Notes under the pieces: generated by a model
Database searches by the model: none
The model's input: the letters and a program-made list of their open reading frames with translations, nothing else
What the model was told of the DNA's origin: nothing
Assembly: GCF_018323985.1 (NCBI RefSeq)
Contig: NZ_AP024590.1
Location: 682,001-746,000, forward strand
DNA: 64,000 bases
From: Enterobacter kobei
GTDB lineage: Bacteria > Pseudomonadota > Gammaproteobacteria > Enterobacterales > Enterobacteriaceae
Direction of reading: 5' to 3'
Program-made: the position numbers and the translations under genes
Shown here: one piece after another, positions 26,972 through 35,577 of the stretch
How positions within the stretch are numbered: the stretch's first letter is position 1
Layout of the letters: each line of letters opens with the position of its first letter

Positions 26972-28798
26972 ATGCTGACGGCGACTACAGAAACCTCAAA
27001 TACATTGTCTTCCCGTGCAGACGTAGTTGATGCATTAATGACCATGCTCGGCGCACTGGACCGGCAGTTTCCCGCAGGGCGCTCAGGCTTTTCATTAGGC
27101 GACACCTGCGCGCATTACGGCGCGGACATTGCGATGATGGAAGGATTATCACGGGCGCTGTGGGGCGTTTTCCCGCTGATGGCGGGTGGCCAGTCCGTGC
27201 CATACAGCGATAAATATCTCACTGCGATTAAACAGGGCACCGATCCGCAGAGCGCCGGATACTGGGGCGATACCGGGCCTTATGACCAGCGACTGGTGGA
27301 GATGGCGGCCTACGGTCTGGGGCTTTCGTTGTTGCAGGATAAATTGCTGGAAAGTTTCACCGCCCGCGAGCGCGACAACTTGCATCGCTGGCTGAACCAG
27401 ATCACCGACGCGCAAATGCCGGACAGCAACTGGAACTACTTCGCCATTATGGTGCAATTGGGCTTCAAGCGTGCCGGGCTGCCGTGGGATCGCGGTGCTA
27501 TCGAGCATCGCTTTGGTTTAATGGAAGCCTATTACCTGGGCGACGGCTGGTACGCCGATGGCCCCGGTCGTCCGAAAGATTATTACATCTCGATGGCGTT
27601 CCACTTTTACGGCCTGATCTACGCCACGCTCAACGGCGAAGACGATCCCGCCCGCGCGCAGATCCTGCGCGATCGTGCCGCACAGTTTGCGCAGGATTTT
27701 ATTTATATGTCGGCAGCCGGGGGCGAATCGGTGCCCTTTGGCCGCAGCCTGACCTACCGTTTTGCAATGGTGGCGTTCTGGAGCGGCGTGGCTTTTGCCG
27801 GGCTGGAGGTGTTCACGCCAGGCGTGGTGAAGGGCATTATTCTGCGCCATTTACGCTGGTGGCTGAAACAGCCGATTTTTGACCGTGACGGTATTCTGAC
27901 CCTCGGTTTCGCCTATCCCAACCTGGCATTCTGCGAAGACTACAATTCACCGGGATCGCCCTACTGGGCGCTGAAAGTCTTCCTCATCCTGGCGCTGCCT
28001 GCGGAGCATCCGTTCTGGCTGGCGGAGGAGTTGCCATTACCTGCGCTGGCCGATAAGCGTTCCATTCCTCATGCGCAGCAGATCCTTGTGCACAGCGAGC
28101 ATTCACAGCATGTGTACATGCTCACCTCCGGGCAACTGGAGCTGAACAACTATGTGAATACCGAAGCCAAATACACCAAGTTTGCCTACTCCAGCCGTTT
28201 TGGTTTCACCATCGAACGCGGACGCTACGGCATTAAGCACGCCGCCTGTGATTCCATGCTGTTGCTGTCGGAAGGGGATAACTACTGGCGTGGCCGCCGT
28301 GAGTGTGACGAGGTGGTGGTGCATGACGATCATATTTTTTCCCGCTGGTCGCCCTGGCATGACGTCCACATCGCCAGCTGGCTTATTCCCTGCGGCGACT
28401 GGCACGTGCGCCTCCATCAGATCAACACCGCCCGCCGTTTAAACAGCACCGAAGGCGGATTCGCGGTGATGAAAGCGGAGCCGCAGATGCGGCCTGACGG
28501 TTGCCGGGTACAGGCCCGTAACGGCGACAGCGCGATCCTCTCTTTGCCCGTCGGTATAACCCGTGAGGCGGACTGCGTTATTACGCCGCCGAACAGCAGC
28601 GTAATGTTCGCTGAATGCGCCGCCATTCCGGTGCTGACCGGCGAGCTGGCACCGGGTCAGCACTGGCTGTGCTGCGCGGTACGCGCAGGTGCGCATCAGG
28701 ATGAATGGCTAAGCACCGCCCCTGTAGTCCTGCGTGAAGACAATACCTTTATCGTGCGCCATCCGGCGGCGGAAAACCGTATCACCATCACGTTATAA
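26972..28798 (+). CDS. DUF2264 domain-containing protein, probable polysaccharide utilisation enzyme
   Basis: This 608-residue protein of the DUF2264 family is soluble and has no signal peptide. Tryptophan- and acid-rich helical segments such as YYLGDGWYADGPGRPKDYY and FCEDYNSPGSPYWALK are typical of (alpha/alpha)-barrel carbohydrate enzymes. Family members occur in glycan utilisation clusters, but I know of no firmly defined reaction. I start at the ATG at 26972 behind GAGAGG; an in-frame GTG at 26900 lies on the CRP-like site and is unlikely. The symporter and GH88 genes follow on the same strand. Confidence 0.85.
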   Translation: MLTATTETSNTLSSRADVVDALMTMLGALDRQFPAGRSGFSLGDTCAHYGADIAMMEGLSRALWGVFPLMAGGQSVPYSDKYLTAIKQGTDPQSAGYWGDTGPYDQRLVEMAAYGLGLSLLQDKLLESFTARERDNLHRWLNQITDAQMPDSNWNYFAIMVQLGFKRAGLPWDRGAIEHRFGLMEAYYLGDGWYADGPGRPKDYYISMAFHFYGLIYATLNGEDDPARAQILRDRAAQFAQDFIYMSAAGGESVPFGRSLTYRFAMVAFWSGVAFAGLEVFTPGVVKGIILRHLRWWLKQPIFDRDGILTLGFAYPNLAFCEDYNSPGSPYWALKVFLILALPAEHPFWLAEELPLPALADKRSIPHAQQILVHSEHSQHVYMLTSGQLELNNYVNTEAKYTKFAYSSRFGFTIERGRYGIKHAACDSMLLLSEGDNYWRGRRECDEVVVHDDHIFSRWSPWHDVHIASWLIPCGDWHVRLHQINTARRLNSTEGGFAVMKAEPQMRPDGCRVQARNGDSAILSLPVGITREADCVITPPNSSVMFAECAAIPVLTGELAPGQHWLCCAVRAGAHQDEWLSTAPVVLREDNTFIVRHPAAENRITITL

Positions 28799-28862
28799 AC
28801 AGCGGGCGTCAGCCCGCCATAACAATCAACCTCTGTATCTGCATGCTTTCGTCGAGGATAGT

Positions 28863-30131
28863 ATGGCTAAAATATCAACCACCAATCGGTCTGAATATTA
28901 CAAGATCAGTAGCTTTATCTTTCTTTATTTCTTTACCTGGTCGGCCAGTATTGGCTTGCTGGCAATCTGGCTGGGACAAAAAGCGAATTTAAGCGGCACC
29001 GTCATCGGGACCGTGTTCGCGGTAAACGGCATATTTTCGGTGATCCTTAAACCGATTTACGGCTATATTCTCGATAAAATCGGCATGAGTAAATACCTGC
29101 TCTATTTTGTCGTGGCAATGTCGGCATTAATGGCGCCGTTCTTTATTTATGTCTACCAGCCGCTGTTAATGTCCAACACCATGCTGGGCATTATTGTCGG
29201 GGCGATCTATTTAAGCTTTGCCTGGTATGCGGGCGTGGCGGCCTGTGAATCCTATACCGATCGCTACAGTCGTCTGAACGGCATGGAGTTCGGCCAGATC
29301 CGCATGTGGGGATCGCTGGGGTGGGCGGTGGCGTCATCGTTCTCCGGCCTGCTGTTTAACCTTTCGCCCGCGTATAACTTTATGCTCGGCAGCGTGGCTT
29401 CCATCGTCATGCTGGTCGTGCTGTTCAGCCTGAAAGTGGACACCCGCACGGCACACGCCAGCGAGGTGCTGACCAAAGAAAAAATTGCGCCGGCTGACGT
29501 TTATGCGCTGCTGAAAAGCCGTAAATTCTGGGCCTTCTGCCTGTATGTAGCGGGCGTGGCATGGATGATGTTTATCGCCGAGCAGCAATTCTCCCGCTAT
29601 TTCGTCACTTTCTTTGATGATGTGCATCAGGGCAACGCTATCTTCGGTTATCTCGGTACCGTGCAGTCCGGCATGGAATTCATCATGTATATGGTGATCC
29701 CGCTGTTCGTGAATTATGTGGGTGCCAAGAAAGGGTTATTAATTGTCGGATTACTGGTAGGCGCACGCTTGATTATCTCCGGTGTCTGCGATTCCCATCT
29801 GCTTATTTCCGTCCTCAAACCGCTGTATGGTCTGGAAATCTGTCTGCTGCTGGTGTCGGTATTTAAATATATCGCCGAACATTTCGATAAACGTGTTAAC
29901 GCCACCATGTATTTACTGGGTTATCAGGCGATGCTGTATGTCGGTAATGTCGTGGTTTCTTCGCCAGCAGGGCTGATGTATGACCGTATCGGCTTCGAGC
30001 AGACCTATATCATCATGGGATCGATTGCCCTGTTCTTTACCCTTGTTTCCGCTTTCACGCTGTCCGCCTGCCAGAGCAAAATGCGCCCCAGCGCGCCGCT
30101 GGACGTGGCCGGAAATAACGCATCACGCTAA
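28863..30131 (+). CDS. Oligosaccharide/proton symporter of the major facilitator superfamily
   Basis: This is a 422-residue membrane protein with about 12 hydrophobic segments, similar to the LacY/RafB group of oligosaccharide:proton symporters (N-terminus YYKISSFIFLYFFTWSASIG, loop YGYILDKIGMSKYLL). It probably imports an unsaturated disaccharide into the cytoplasm. The start is the ATG at 28863 after a GAGGA site; a longer frame overlaps the previous gene without support. It stands between the DUF2264 and GH88 genes, with 64 and 54 bp gaps, so one transcript is likely. Confidence 0.88.
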   Translation: MAKISTTNRSEYYKISSFIFLYFFTWSASIGLLAIWLGQKANLSGTVIGTVFAVNGIFSVILKPIYGYILDKIGMSKYLLYFVVAMSALMAPFFIYVYQPLLMSNTMLGIIVGAIYLSFAWYAGVAACESYTDRYSRLNGMEFGQIRMWGSLGWAVASSFSGLLFNLSPAYNFMLGSVASIVMLVVLFSLKVDTRTAHASEVLTKEKIAPADVYALLKSRKFWAFCLYVAGVAWMMFIAEQQFSRYFVTFFDDVHQGNAIFGYLGTVQSGMEFIMYMVIPLFVNYVGAKKGLLIVGLLVGARLIISGVCDSHLLISVLKPLYGLEICLLLVSVFKYIAEHFDKRVNATMYLLGYQAMLYVGNVVVSSPAGLMYDRIGFEQTYIIMGSIALFFTLVSAFTLSACQSKMRPSAPLDVAGNNASR

Positions 30132-30185
30132 TCCCTGAAGCGGGATGACGTTATCCCGCCGTAGTCAGTCAAAAGGAACCGAAAG

Positions 30186-31376
30186 ATGTTAAATAATATC
30201 GTTGAAGAACCGTTACGTGAATTCCCTGAGCCGACACTGGATCGCCATGCGTTCAGCGATGACATGGCCTCGGCACGTAACCATGTTCTGACGCTGATCC
30301 GCCGTCATTTAATCGAGTTCGGTGATAAATTTCCCGCAGAGGCGGCGGTGGACGGGCGCTATCCGCTGACGGAAAACGTCGAGTGGACCACCAGCTTCTG
30401 GACGGGGCAGCTGTGGCTGGCATGGGAGATGAGCGGCGACGAGGTTTTCCGTGAGATGGCGGAAAAGCACGTCCGCTCGTTCGGCGCGCGCATTGCCGGT
30501 CGCCACGACACCAATACCCATGATCTCGGTTTTCTCTACACGCTCTCCTGCGTAGCGGCGTGGCGTCTGACCGGAAATCGTGATGCGCGCGGTTTCTCGC
30601 TGCTGGCGGCTGAAGCGCTGCTGGAGCGTTTTCACCCGCGGGCGAAAATCATCCAGGCGTGGGGCGATCTGAAAGATCCGGCGCAGGCCGGACGCATGAT
30701 CATCGACTGCACCATGAACCTGCCGCTGCTCTACTGGGCGACGGAGCAGACCGGCGATCCGCGCTTCGCTGACGCCGCGAAAGCCCACGTTCAGCAGTCG
30801 GCGACCTATTTAATCCGCCCTGATGCCTCTACCTACCACACCTACTACATGGACGTGGAAACCGGCGCGCCGCGCTACGGCAACACCCAGCAGGGTTATG
30901 CCGACGACTCCTGCTGGTCGCGGGGTCAGGCGTGGGGGATTTACGGTTTCCTGCTCAGCTATATCTATACCGGCGACCGCGACATGATCGCGCTCTCCAA
31001 ACGGCTGGCGAATTACTTCCTTAACCGTCTGCCGGAAGATTATGTCTGCCACTGGGATCTGGCGCTGCTCGGCACCGATGCGTTGCGGGATTCGTCGTCG
31101 GCGGCGATTGCCGTGTGCGGCTTACTGGAGCTGGTGAAGCACCTGCCGGTGACCGATCCGGATCGCGCGCGCTATCAGCAGTGGGCGGAAGGGATCATGT
31201 CATCGCTGACGAAGCACTATCTGGCGGGCAGCGACGAGGCGTGCAACGGTCTGCTGAAACATTCTGTTTATCATCTTGCCAGTAATAAAGGGGTGGATGA
31301 GTGCAGCAGCTGGGGGGATTATTTCTACGTGGAAGCGTTAATGCGTGTGACGCAAAGCTGGAAGCTGTACTGGTGA
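30186..31376 (+). CDS. GH88 unsaturated glucuronyl hydrolase
   Basis: The protein has 396 residues, no signal peptide, and would act in the cytoplasm to remove the 4,5-unsaturated uronic acid left by polysaccharide lyases. Two catalytic-type Asp residues, D113 (THDLGF) and D174 (IIDCTMNLPLL), are 61 residues apart, the same spacing as Asp88 and Asp149 of Bacillus UGL. RGQAWG and SSWGDYFYVEAL are also family blocks. GH105 is a less likely alternative. No polysaccharide lyase is in this cluster, so the substrate must come from elsewhere. Confidence 0.88.
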   Translation: MLNNIVEEPLREFPEPTLDRHAFSDDMASARNHVLTLIRRHLIEFGDKFPAEAAVDGRYPLTENVEWTTSFWTGQLWLAWEMSGDEVFREMAEKHVRSFGARIAGRHDTNTHDLGFLYTLSCVAAWRLTGNRDARGFSLLAAEALLERFHPRAKIIQAWGDLKDPAQAGRMIIDCTMNLPLLYWATEQTGDPRFADAAKAHVQQSATYLIRPDASTYHTYYMDVETGAPRYGNTQQGYADDSCWSRGQAWGIYGFLLSYIYTGDRDMIALSKRLANYFLNRLPEDYVCHWDLALLGTDALRDSSSAAIAVCGLLELVKHLPVTDPDRARYQQWAEGIMSSLTKHYLAGSDEACNGLLKHSVYHLASNKGVDECSSWGDYFYVEALMRVTQSWKLYW

Positions 31377-31378
31377 TT

Positions 31379-31451
31379 TCCCTCACCCGAACCCTCTCCC
31401 AATGGGAGAGGGATCAGACCCTCTTCACAGGAAGCGGGCCAGGGGGAGAGG
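31379..31451. repeat. Intergenic palindromic repeat, CCCTCACCC/CCCTCTCCC type
   Basis: A palindromic repeat lies just after the GH88 stop. Its inner hairpin is CCCTCTCCC-AAT-GGGAGAGGG, followed by a degenerate second half. It shares its core with the copy at 40119-40201. Confidence 0.75.
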
Positions 31452-31454
31452 TAA

Positions 31455-31769
31455 TTACACGCCCTGCTCAAGAATACGAATATGGGTTTCCAGCACGTCG
31501 CCTTTCACCGCGTCGCTCCACGCCTTCATATGCGCGGTTTGCAGATGCGCCTCAAGATGCGCGACGGTTTCCCACTGTTCCACCATCATAATGGAATCCG
31601 GGTTAGTGCTCTGGAAGCTCACGCCGGCAGCGTGATCCACCATCGGCGCATAGCCGTGGCAGCCTTCTTCTTTCAGTACGGTCGGGATAATCTTCGCGAA
31701 TTCGTCGAGCACCGCCTGGCGATGGTGTTGGCCAGGACGGGTACGAATTTCAGCAATCACAGTTAACAT
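31455..31769 (-). CDS. ygiN: Quinol monooxygenase YgiN
   Basis: YgiN has 104 residues and an ABM (antibiotic biosynthesis monooxygenase) ferredoxin-like fold. The E. coli protein oxidises menadiol and is thought to cycle quinones with MdaB. Segments MLTVIAEIRTRPGQHHRQAV and MMVEQWETVAHLEAHLQTAH fit the family. mdaB lies just upstream on the same strand with a 31-bp gap, so they are probably cotranscribed. Confidence 0.95.
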   Translation of the reverse strand: MLTVIAEIRTRPGQHHRQAVLDEFAKIIPTVLKEEGCHGYAPMVDHAAGVSFQSTNPDSIMMVEQWETVAHLEAHLQTAHMKAWSDAVKGDVLETHIRILEQGV

Positions 31770-31800
31770 GGTTTAACTCCTTCTAAATTCCATCCCACAG

Positions 31801-32382
31801 TTAAGCAAAAATTTCCGCAAGATGCTTGCGATATTCTGCGATATAACGCGGCACGTCCGGCATTTTGATCACGTCGTTGGTGATAAAGGTCGGCAGCGGC
31901 TCAAGGCCAAGGAACTGATTCGCTTTGTGGAACGGCAGGTAAACGCCGTCAACGCCAACGCCATGGAAGAACTGCTCTTTATCCGTGAAGGCTTCCAGCG
32001 GCGCGTTCCAGGTCAGCGACAGCATATAAGTTTTGCCCTGCAGCAGACCGCCGGAACCGTATTTTTTCGCGCCGTCAGAGCGGGTGCGGCCATCGCTGGC
32101 ATACAGGGAGCCGTGGCCTTCAGTGAACACATCATCAATGTATTTTTTCACCGTCCAGGGCGCACCCATCCACCAGCCCGGCATCTGCCAGATAATGGTG
32201 TCGGCCCACAGGAAGTTCTGCACTTCGGCTTTGATGTCGTAATCGCTGTCGGCACGCACGACGCGAACATCATGTCCGGCGTCACGCAGAAAACCTTGCG
32301 CGACCTCGGTCAGGGTGTCATTCAGCTGGCCTTTAGAGTGGGCGAAGGCTTTCGCACCGTTCACAATCAGAATGTTGCTCAT
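31801..32382 (-). CDS. mdaB: NAD(P)H:quinone oxidoreductase MdaB
   Basis: MdaB is a flavodoxin-fold, FAD-dependent quinone reductase of 193 residues that makes two-electron reductions and protects against redox-cycling quinones. The GGWWMG-type block IWQMPGWWMGAPWTVKKYID and the YGSGGLLQGKTYMLSLTWN region are intact. I chose the ATG at 32382 (MSNILIVNGAKAFAHS), matching the E. coli start; 11 upstream in-frame codons are not supported. Confidence 0.96.
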   Translation of the reverse strand: MSNILIVNGAKAFAHSKGQLNDTLTEVAQGFLRDAGHDVRVVRADSDYDIKAEVQNFLWADTIIWQMPGWWMGAPWTVKKYIDDVFTEGHGSLYASDGRTRSDGAKKYGSGGLLQGKTYMLSLTWNAPLEAFTDKEQFFHGVGVDGVYLPFHKANQFLGLEPLPTFITNDVIKMPDVPRYIAEYRKHLAEIFA

Positions 32383-32486
32383 TATTAATCCTCGAATAAT
32401 TGCGTTTGACGGCAATTTTACCCGTAACGACGGGACGGTGAAATGAGCAAAATGTGCAAAGTCTTTTGCTGCTGGCGCAATAATCC

Positions 32487-33836
32487 TTACCAGCTGATGT
32501 CGGCGGCGAAGCCGGTTGGCGTGAGCTGACGGAAATGCACCTTCATCTGATGCAGGGCCGCGATGCGCCGCACGATGGACAATCCCAGCCCGCTGCCGGT
32601 TTCTTCCTGACCCGGCGGACGATAAAAACGCTCGCCGATACGCGCCAGCGCCTCCGCGCTCACGCCGGGGCCATTATCCTGTACGCTAAAACCGCGCGCG
32701 CTCAGCACCACATCTACTTGCGATCCTGGCGGACAGTAGCGGATGGCGTTCTCCAGCAAATTGCGCACCAGCAGTTGCAGCAACAGTTGATGCCCGCAAA
32801 AAGTGACGTTTTCGGCGTGCGTTTCCAGCCGCACATCAATGCCCGCTCGCTGCGCGCCGGACCACGCCTCCATGATGGCGCTTTGCAGCAGATCTGCCAT
32901 CGGGATCGGGGCCGGTTCCTCCAGCCCGTTCAGCGAATCGAGGCGCGACAGGGTGAGCAGTTGCTCAACCAGCCGCGACGCGCGATCGATCCCCTGGCGC
33001 AGATTGCTCAGGGCGTGATCCAGCGAGGCCGGATCGTCCTGTGAAAGTTGCGCCACCTCGGTCTGTACCTTCAGCGCCGCCAGCGGGCTGCGTAACTCAT
33101 GTGCCGCGTCAGAGGTAAAGCGCCGTTCCCGGGACATAAATTCATGAATGCGCGTAAAGAGCTGGTTCAGCTCATCGACCATCGGGCGTACTTCCTGCGG
33201 TGTGCCGTCCACCGGCAGCGGCGTGGTGGCGTCCGGCTTACGCTGATGCAACAGCCGGGCGATACGCCGCAGCGGTGACAGCTCGCGGCTGACCAGCCAG
33301 ACCAGAAACAGCATCATCACCGGCAGCGCCACCAGCCAGGGCGTCAGTTGCGACATAACGATCTCCAGCGCCAGATCCTCGCGGTACTCTTTTTCTTGCC
33401 CGACCGCGATCCGCCGTTCGCCATCTTCGGTGGTCAGCCACAGCACGCGCCATTCGTCGCCATCGACACGCGTATCCTGAAAACCGTCCTGCCGGTAGTC
33501 ATAATTCAGCTCGGTGCCGTTATCGCCGTCGTTGAGCAGCCGCTTACCGTCGCGGGAGAAAATGGCAAACGCCAGCACGTCATCATCCAGCCTGCCGTGA
33601 TGATGGCGCACCAGCTTTTTACTTTCCGGCAGCGTCTGCGCCGGACGCATCTCGCCGGGATCGAGCACGCTTAAGCGTTTTGCCAGCAGCATTTGCTGGG
33701 TATCAAACAGCTTATCCAGGGAGTGTCGCGTTTCATGCCACGCCGCCAGGCAGGCGCAGCCCCATGCCACCAGCGCCAGCACAATAAATCCGCCGGTAAG
33801 CCTTAAGCGCAGACTGCGGGTAAGGATCTTAATCAT
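32487..33836 (-). CDS. qseC: Sensor histidine kinase QseC
   Basis: QseC is the membrane kinase of the QseBC two-component system, reported in E. coli to respond to autoinducer-3 and adrenergic signals. Its length of 449 residues equals that of E. coli. A transmembrane helix near residues 13-33 and a second at about 165-183 flank the periplasmic sensor. H246 in FTSDAAHELRSP is the phosphorylated His; NLLENAIRY, DNGPGV and GSGLGLSIV form the ATPase. The sensor part is more diverged from E. coli than the kinase. The gene overlaps qseB by 4 bp. Confidence 0.95.
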   Translation of the reverse strand: MIKILTRSLRLRLTGGFIVLALVAWGCACLAAWHETRHSLDKLFDTQQMLLAKRLSVLDPGEMRPAQTLPESKKLVRHHHGRLDDDVLAFAIFSRDGKRLLNDGDNGTELNYDYRQDGFQDTRVDGDEWRVLWLTTEDGERRIAVGQEKEYREDLALEIVMSQLTPWLVALPVMMLFLVWLVSRELSPLRRIARLLHQRKPDATTPLPVDGTPQEVRPMVDELNQLFTRIHEFMSRERRFTSDAAHELRSPLAALKVQTEVAQLSQDDPASLDHALSNLRQGIDRASRLVEQLLTLSRLDSLNGLEEPAPIPMADLLQSAIMEAWSGAQRAGIDVRLETHAENVTFCGHQLLLQLLVRNLLENAIRYCPPGSQVDVVLSARGFSVQDNGPGVSAEALARIGERFYRPPGQEETGSGLGLSIVRRIAALHQMKVHFRQLTPTGFAADISW

Positions 33837-34492
33837 GCGTCTCCCAGCGAATAGCCGATACCGTGCACGGTGCGGATAAAATGGCTGCCCAGCTTGCGGC
33901 GCAGATGGTGGATATGTACATCCAGCGCACCACGGGAGACGTCATCGTCCCAGTTATAGAGTTTTTCTTCGATAAGCGAGCGGGGCAGAACGCGCCCTGG
34001 ATTACGCATAAACAGCGCCAGCAGCGCAAAGGTTTTAGGCTGCAACACCAGCGGTTCACCCGCCAGCGTGGCGGTGAGTTTGAGCGGATCGAGCGTCACG
34101 TCGCCGTGAGTGAGCGTTGCCTCCACGCCGCCATGATGCCGCCGGGTTAAGGCTTCAAGACGGGCAGCCACTTCAATAAGCGCAAAGGGTTTGCAGAGAT
34201 AGTCATCTGCGCCAAGCCGTAGCCCTTCCACCCGCTGCTCCAGCGCATCCCGGGCGGTGAGGATCAGCACCGGATGCTGGTGGCCGTCGCGTCGCCACGC
34301 TTTCAAAATATCAAGTCCATCCATGCCCGGCAGGCTGAGATCGAGTACCACGGCGTCGTAAGGGGCCTGGCTCAGCGCCTGCATACCCAGCTTTCCGTCG
34401 GTAAACCAGTCGGGCGTCATGCCCAGTTTACTCAGTCCCGCTTTCAGCCCGTCACCGATCAGCCTGTCATCCTCAATCAGCAGTATGCGCAT
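33833..34492 (-). CDS. qseB: Response regulator QseB
   Basis: QseB is an OmpR/PhoB-family regulator of 219 residues. The receiver domain has the acidic pair at EDDR, the phosphorylated D51 in VVLDLSLPGMDG and the conserved Lys in LCKPF. The C-terminal winged helix ends with SRGALDVHIHHLRRKLGSHF and RTVHGIGYSLG. It is translationally coupled to qseC and divergent from a small secreted-protein gene and ygiW, with a QseB/PmrA-like site between them. Confidence 0.96.
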   Translation of the reverse strand: MRILLIEDDRLIGDGLKAGLSKLGMTPDWFTDGKLGMQALSQAPYDAVVLDLSLPGMDGLDILKAWRRDGHQHPVLILTARDALEQRVEGLRLGADDYLCKPFALIEVAARLEALTRRHHGGVEATLTHGDVTLDPLKLTATLAGEPLVLQPKTFALLALFMRNPGRVLPRSLIEEKLYNWDDDVSRGALDVHIHHLRRKLGSHFIRTVHGIGYSLGDA

Positions 34493-34615
34493 ACCGTCTC
34501 CTCCGTGGTTATGCAGGCAGTTAATACCCGCTGGCTGCGGCCTTGTACAGGGAAAATCGCCGGGAAGTTTACCCTTACGGCATTATCGCCAGAAAAAGTG
34601 AAAAAATTCCCGCCT

Positions 34616-34632
34616 GTTAAGAACCCGCTAAG
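34616..34632 (+). promoter_or_regulatory. QseB/PmrA-type operator between qseB and the small secreted gene
   Basis: GTTAAG-N5-GCTAAG is a direct repeat close to the YTTAAK-N5-YTTAAK box of the BasR/PmrA and QseB regulators. It lies 70 bp upstream of the ATG at 34686. Confidence 0.55.
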
Positions 34633-34685
34633 ATCTGCGGTGTTAACTGATGCTGAAGGTTACCCATCCACAAGGAGAATACGTG

Positions 34686-34916
34686 ATGAAAAAGACTGCC
34701 GCGCTGTTAACTGTCCTGATTTTTGCTTCTGCTCCCGCACTGGCGATGCACACCGGCATGACTGAACATGAAACGGGTGAAACGCGTCATACGGGGCAGG
34801 GAAATACCGCCACCGGAAAGGTGGGCCATGACGGTCATGGTCACTGGGGCGACAACACCACCGCACCGCAACCTGAAGCGTCAACCCGCACGCCAGCCCC
34901 GGGCAGTAACCCGTAA
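34686..34916 (+). CDS. Small secreted His/Gly-rich protein of unknown function
   Basis: I do not recognise this 76-residue protein. A clear signal peptide (MKKTAALLTVLIFASAPALA) is followed by a short, low-complexity region with several His residues (HTGMTEHETGETRHTG, GKVGHDGHGHWGD) and a Thr/Pro tail. The His content may allow metal binding, but this is a guess. The signal peptide resembles that of ygiW just downstream. Its place between qseBC and ygiW, behind the QseB-like site, suggests shared control. A good AAGGAG site supports the ATG at 34686. Confidence 0.72.
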   Translation: MKKTAALLTVLIFASAPALAMHTGMTEHETGETRHTGQGNTATGKVGHDGHGHWGDNTTAPQPEASTRTPAPGSNP

Positions 34917-34926
34917 TTTTTCAGCC

Positions 34927-34946
34927 AGGCCTGTCTTTGCAGGCCT
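34927..34946 (+). terminator. Hairpin between the small secreted gene and ygiW
   Basis: AGGCCTG and CAGGCCT form a 7-bp stem with a 6-base loop. The T run is poor, so it may attenuate rather than stop transcription into ygiW. Confidence 0.5.
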
Positions 34947-34989
34947 GTTATAGTTACTTATTGTTAGTCATCCGCAAGGGAGAATCATC

Positions 34990-35388
34990 ATGAAAAACAT
35001 CGCTATGCTTTTTACCGTTCTGGCACTGGCCTCGGCTCCGGCGCTCGCTGCTCCGCAAGGCGGTTTCCAGGCGTCTGACACCGCTGCCCCGGCGCAAAAC
35101 AGCGGCGGCTTTGCAGGCCCGTCGGGCACCAAAACCACGGCTGAAAAAGCGAAGTCTTTATCCGATGATGCCTGGGTCACGCTGACGGGTAAAATTGAAC
35201 AGCGTACCGGCGGCGACAACTATTTGTTCCGCGATGAATCCGGCACCATCGATGTTGAAATTGATGATAAACGCTGGAATGGGCAGACCGTGACCCCGCA
35301 GGATACCGTTGAAATTCAGGGGAAAGTCGATAAAGACTGGAATTCCGCTGAAATCGAAGTGAAGAAAATCACCAAAATCAGTAAGTAA
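34990..35388 (+). CDS. ygiW: Periplasmic OB-fold protein YgiW (BOF family)
   Basis: YgiW (VisP in Salmonella) is a 132-residue periplasmic protein with a signal peptide ending ALA and one OB-fold domain (DAWVTLTGKIEQRTGGDNYLF...VEIQGKVDKDW). It is a stress-induced protein often under QseB/PmrA control. It lies next to qseBC as in E. coli, here with one extra small gene in between. A 6-bp GC hairpin follows. Confidence 0.94.
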   Translation: MKNIAMLFTVLALASAPALAAPQGGFQASDTAAPAQNSGGFAGPSGTKTTAEKAKSLSDDAWVTLTGKIEQRTGGDNYLFRDESGTIDVEIDDKRWNGQTVTPQDTVEIQGKVDKDWNSAEIEVKKITKISK

Positions 35389-35397
35389 CTGACATCG

Positions 35398-35417
35398 GGC
35401 CGGGAAACCGGCCTCTA
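35398..35417 (+). terminator. Terminator after ygiW
   Basis: GGCCGG, loop GAAA, CCGGCC, then TCTATTT, about 10 bp after the ygiW stop. Confidence 0.7.
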
Positions 35418-35577
35418 TTTCATCCCTCACCATCGCCTTTCGATCTCCCCCGACAAAAACCGCCCGGTGCGCTAAAGTTATCGCGCAGCACAATGACTCA
35501 TTGCCTTATATAAGGTAGTATCTGCGGCATTATCGCCGCCGGACAGGCGGGCGCACACGTTTGAGGAACATCGATTA

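Noticed and set aside
34927..34946. A full terminator separating the small secreted gene from ygiW
   Set aside because: The stem is only 7 bp and the T run is poor, so cotranscription remains likely; it is listed as a weak hairpin only.
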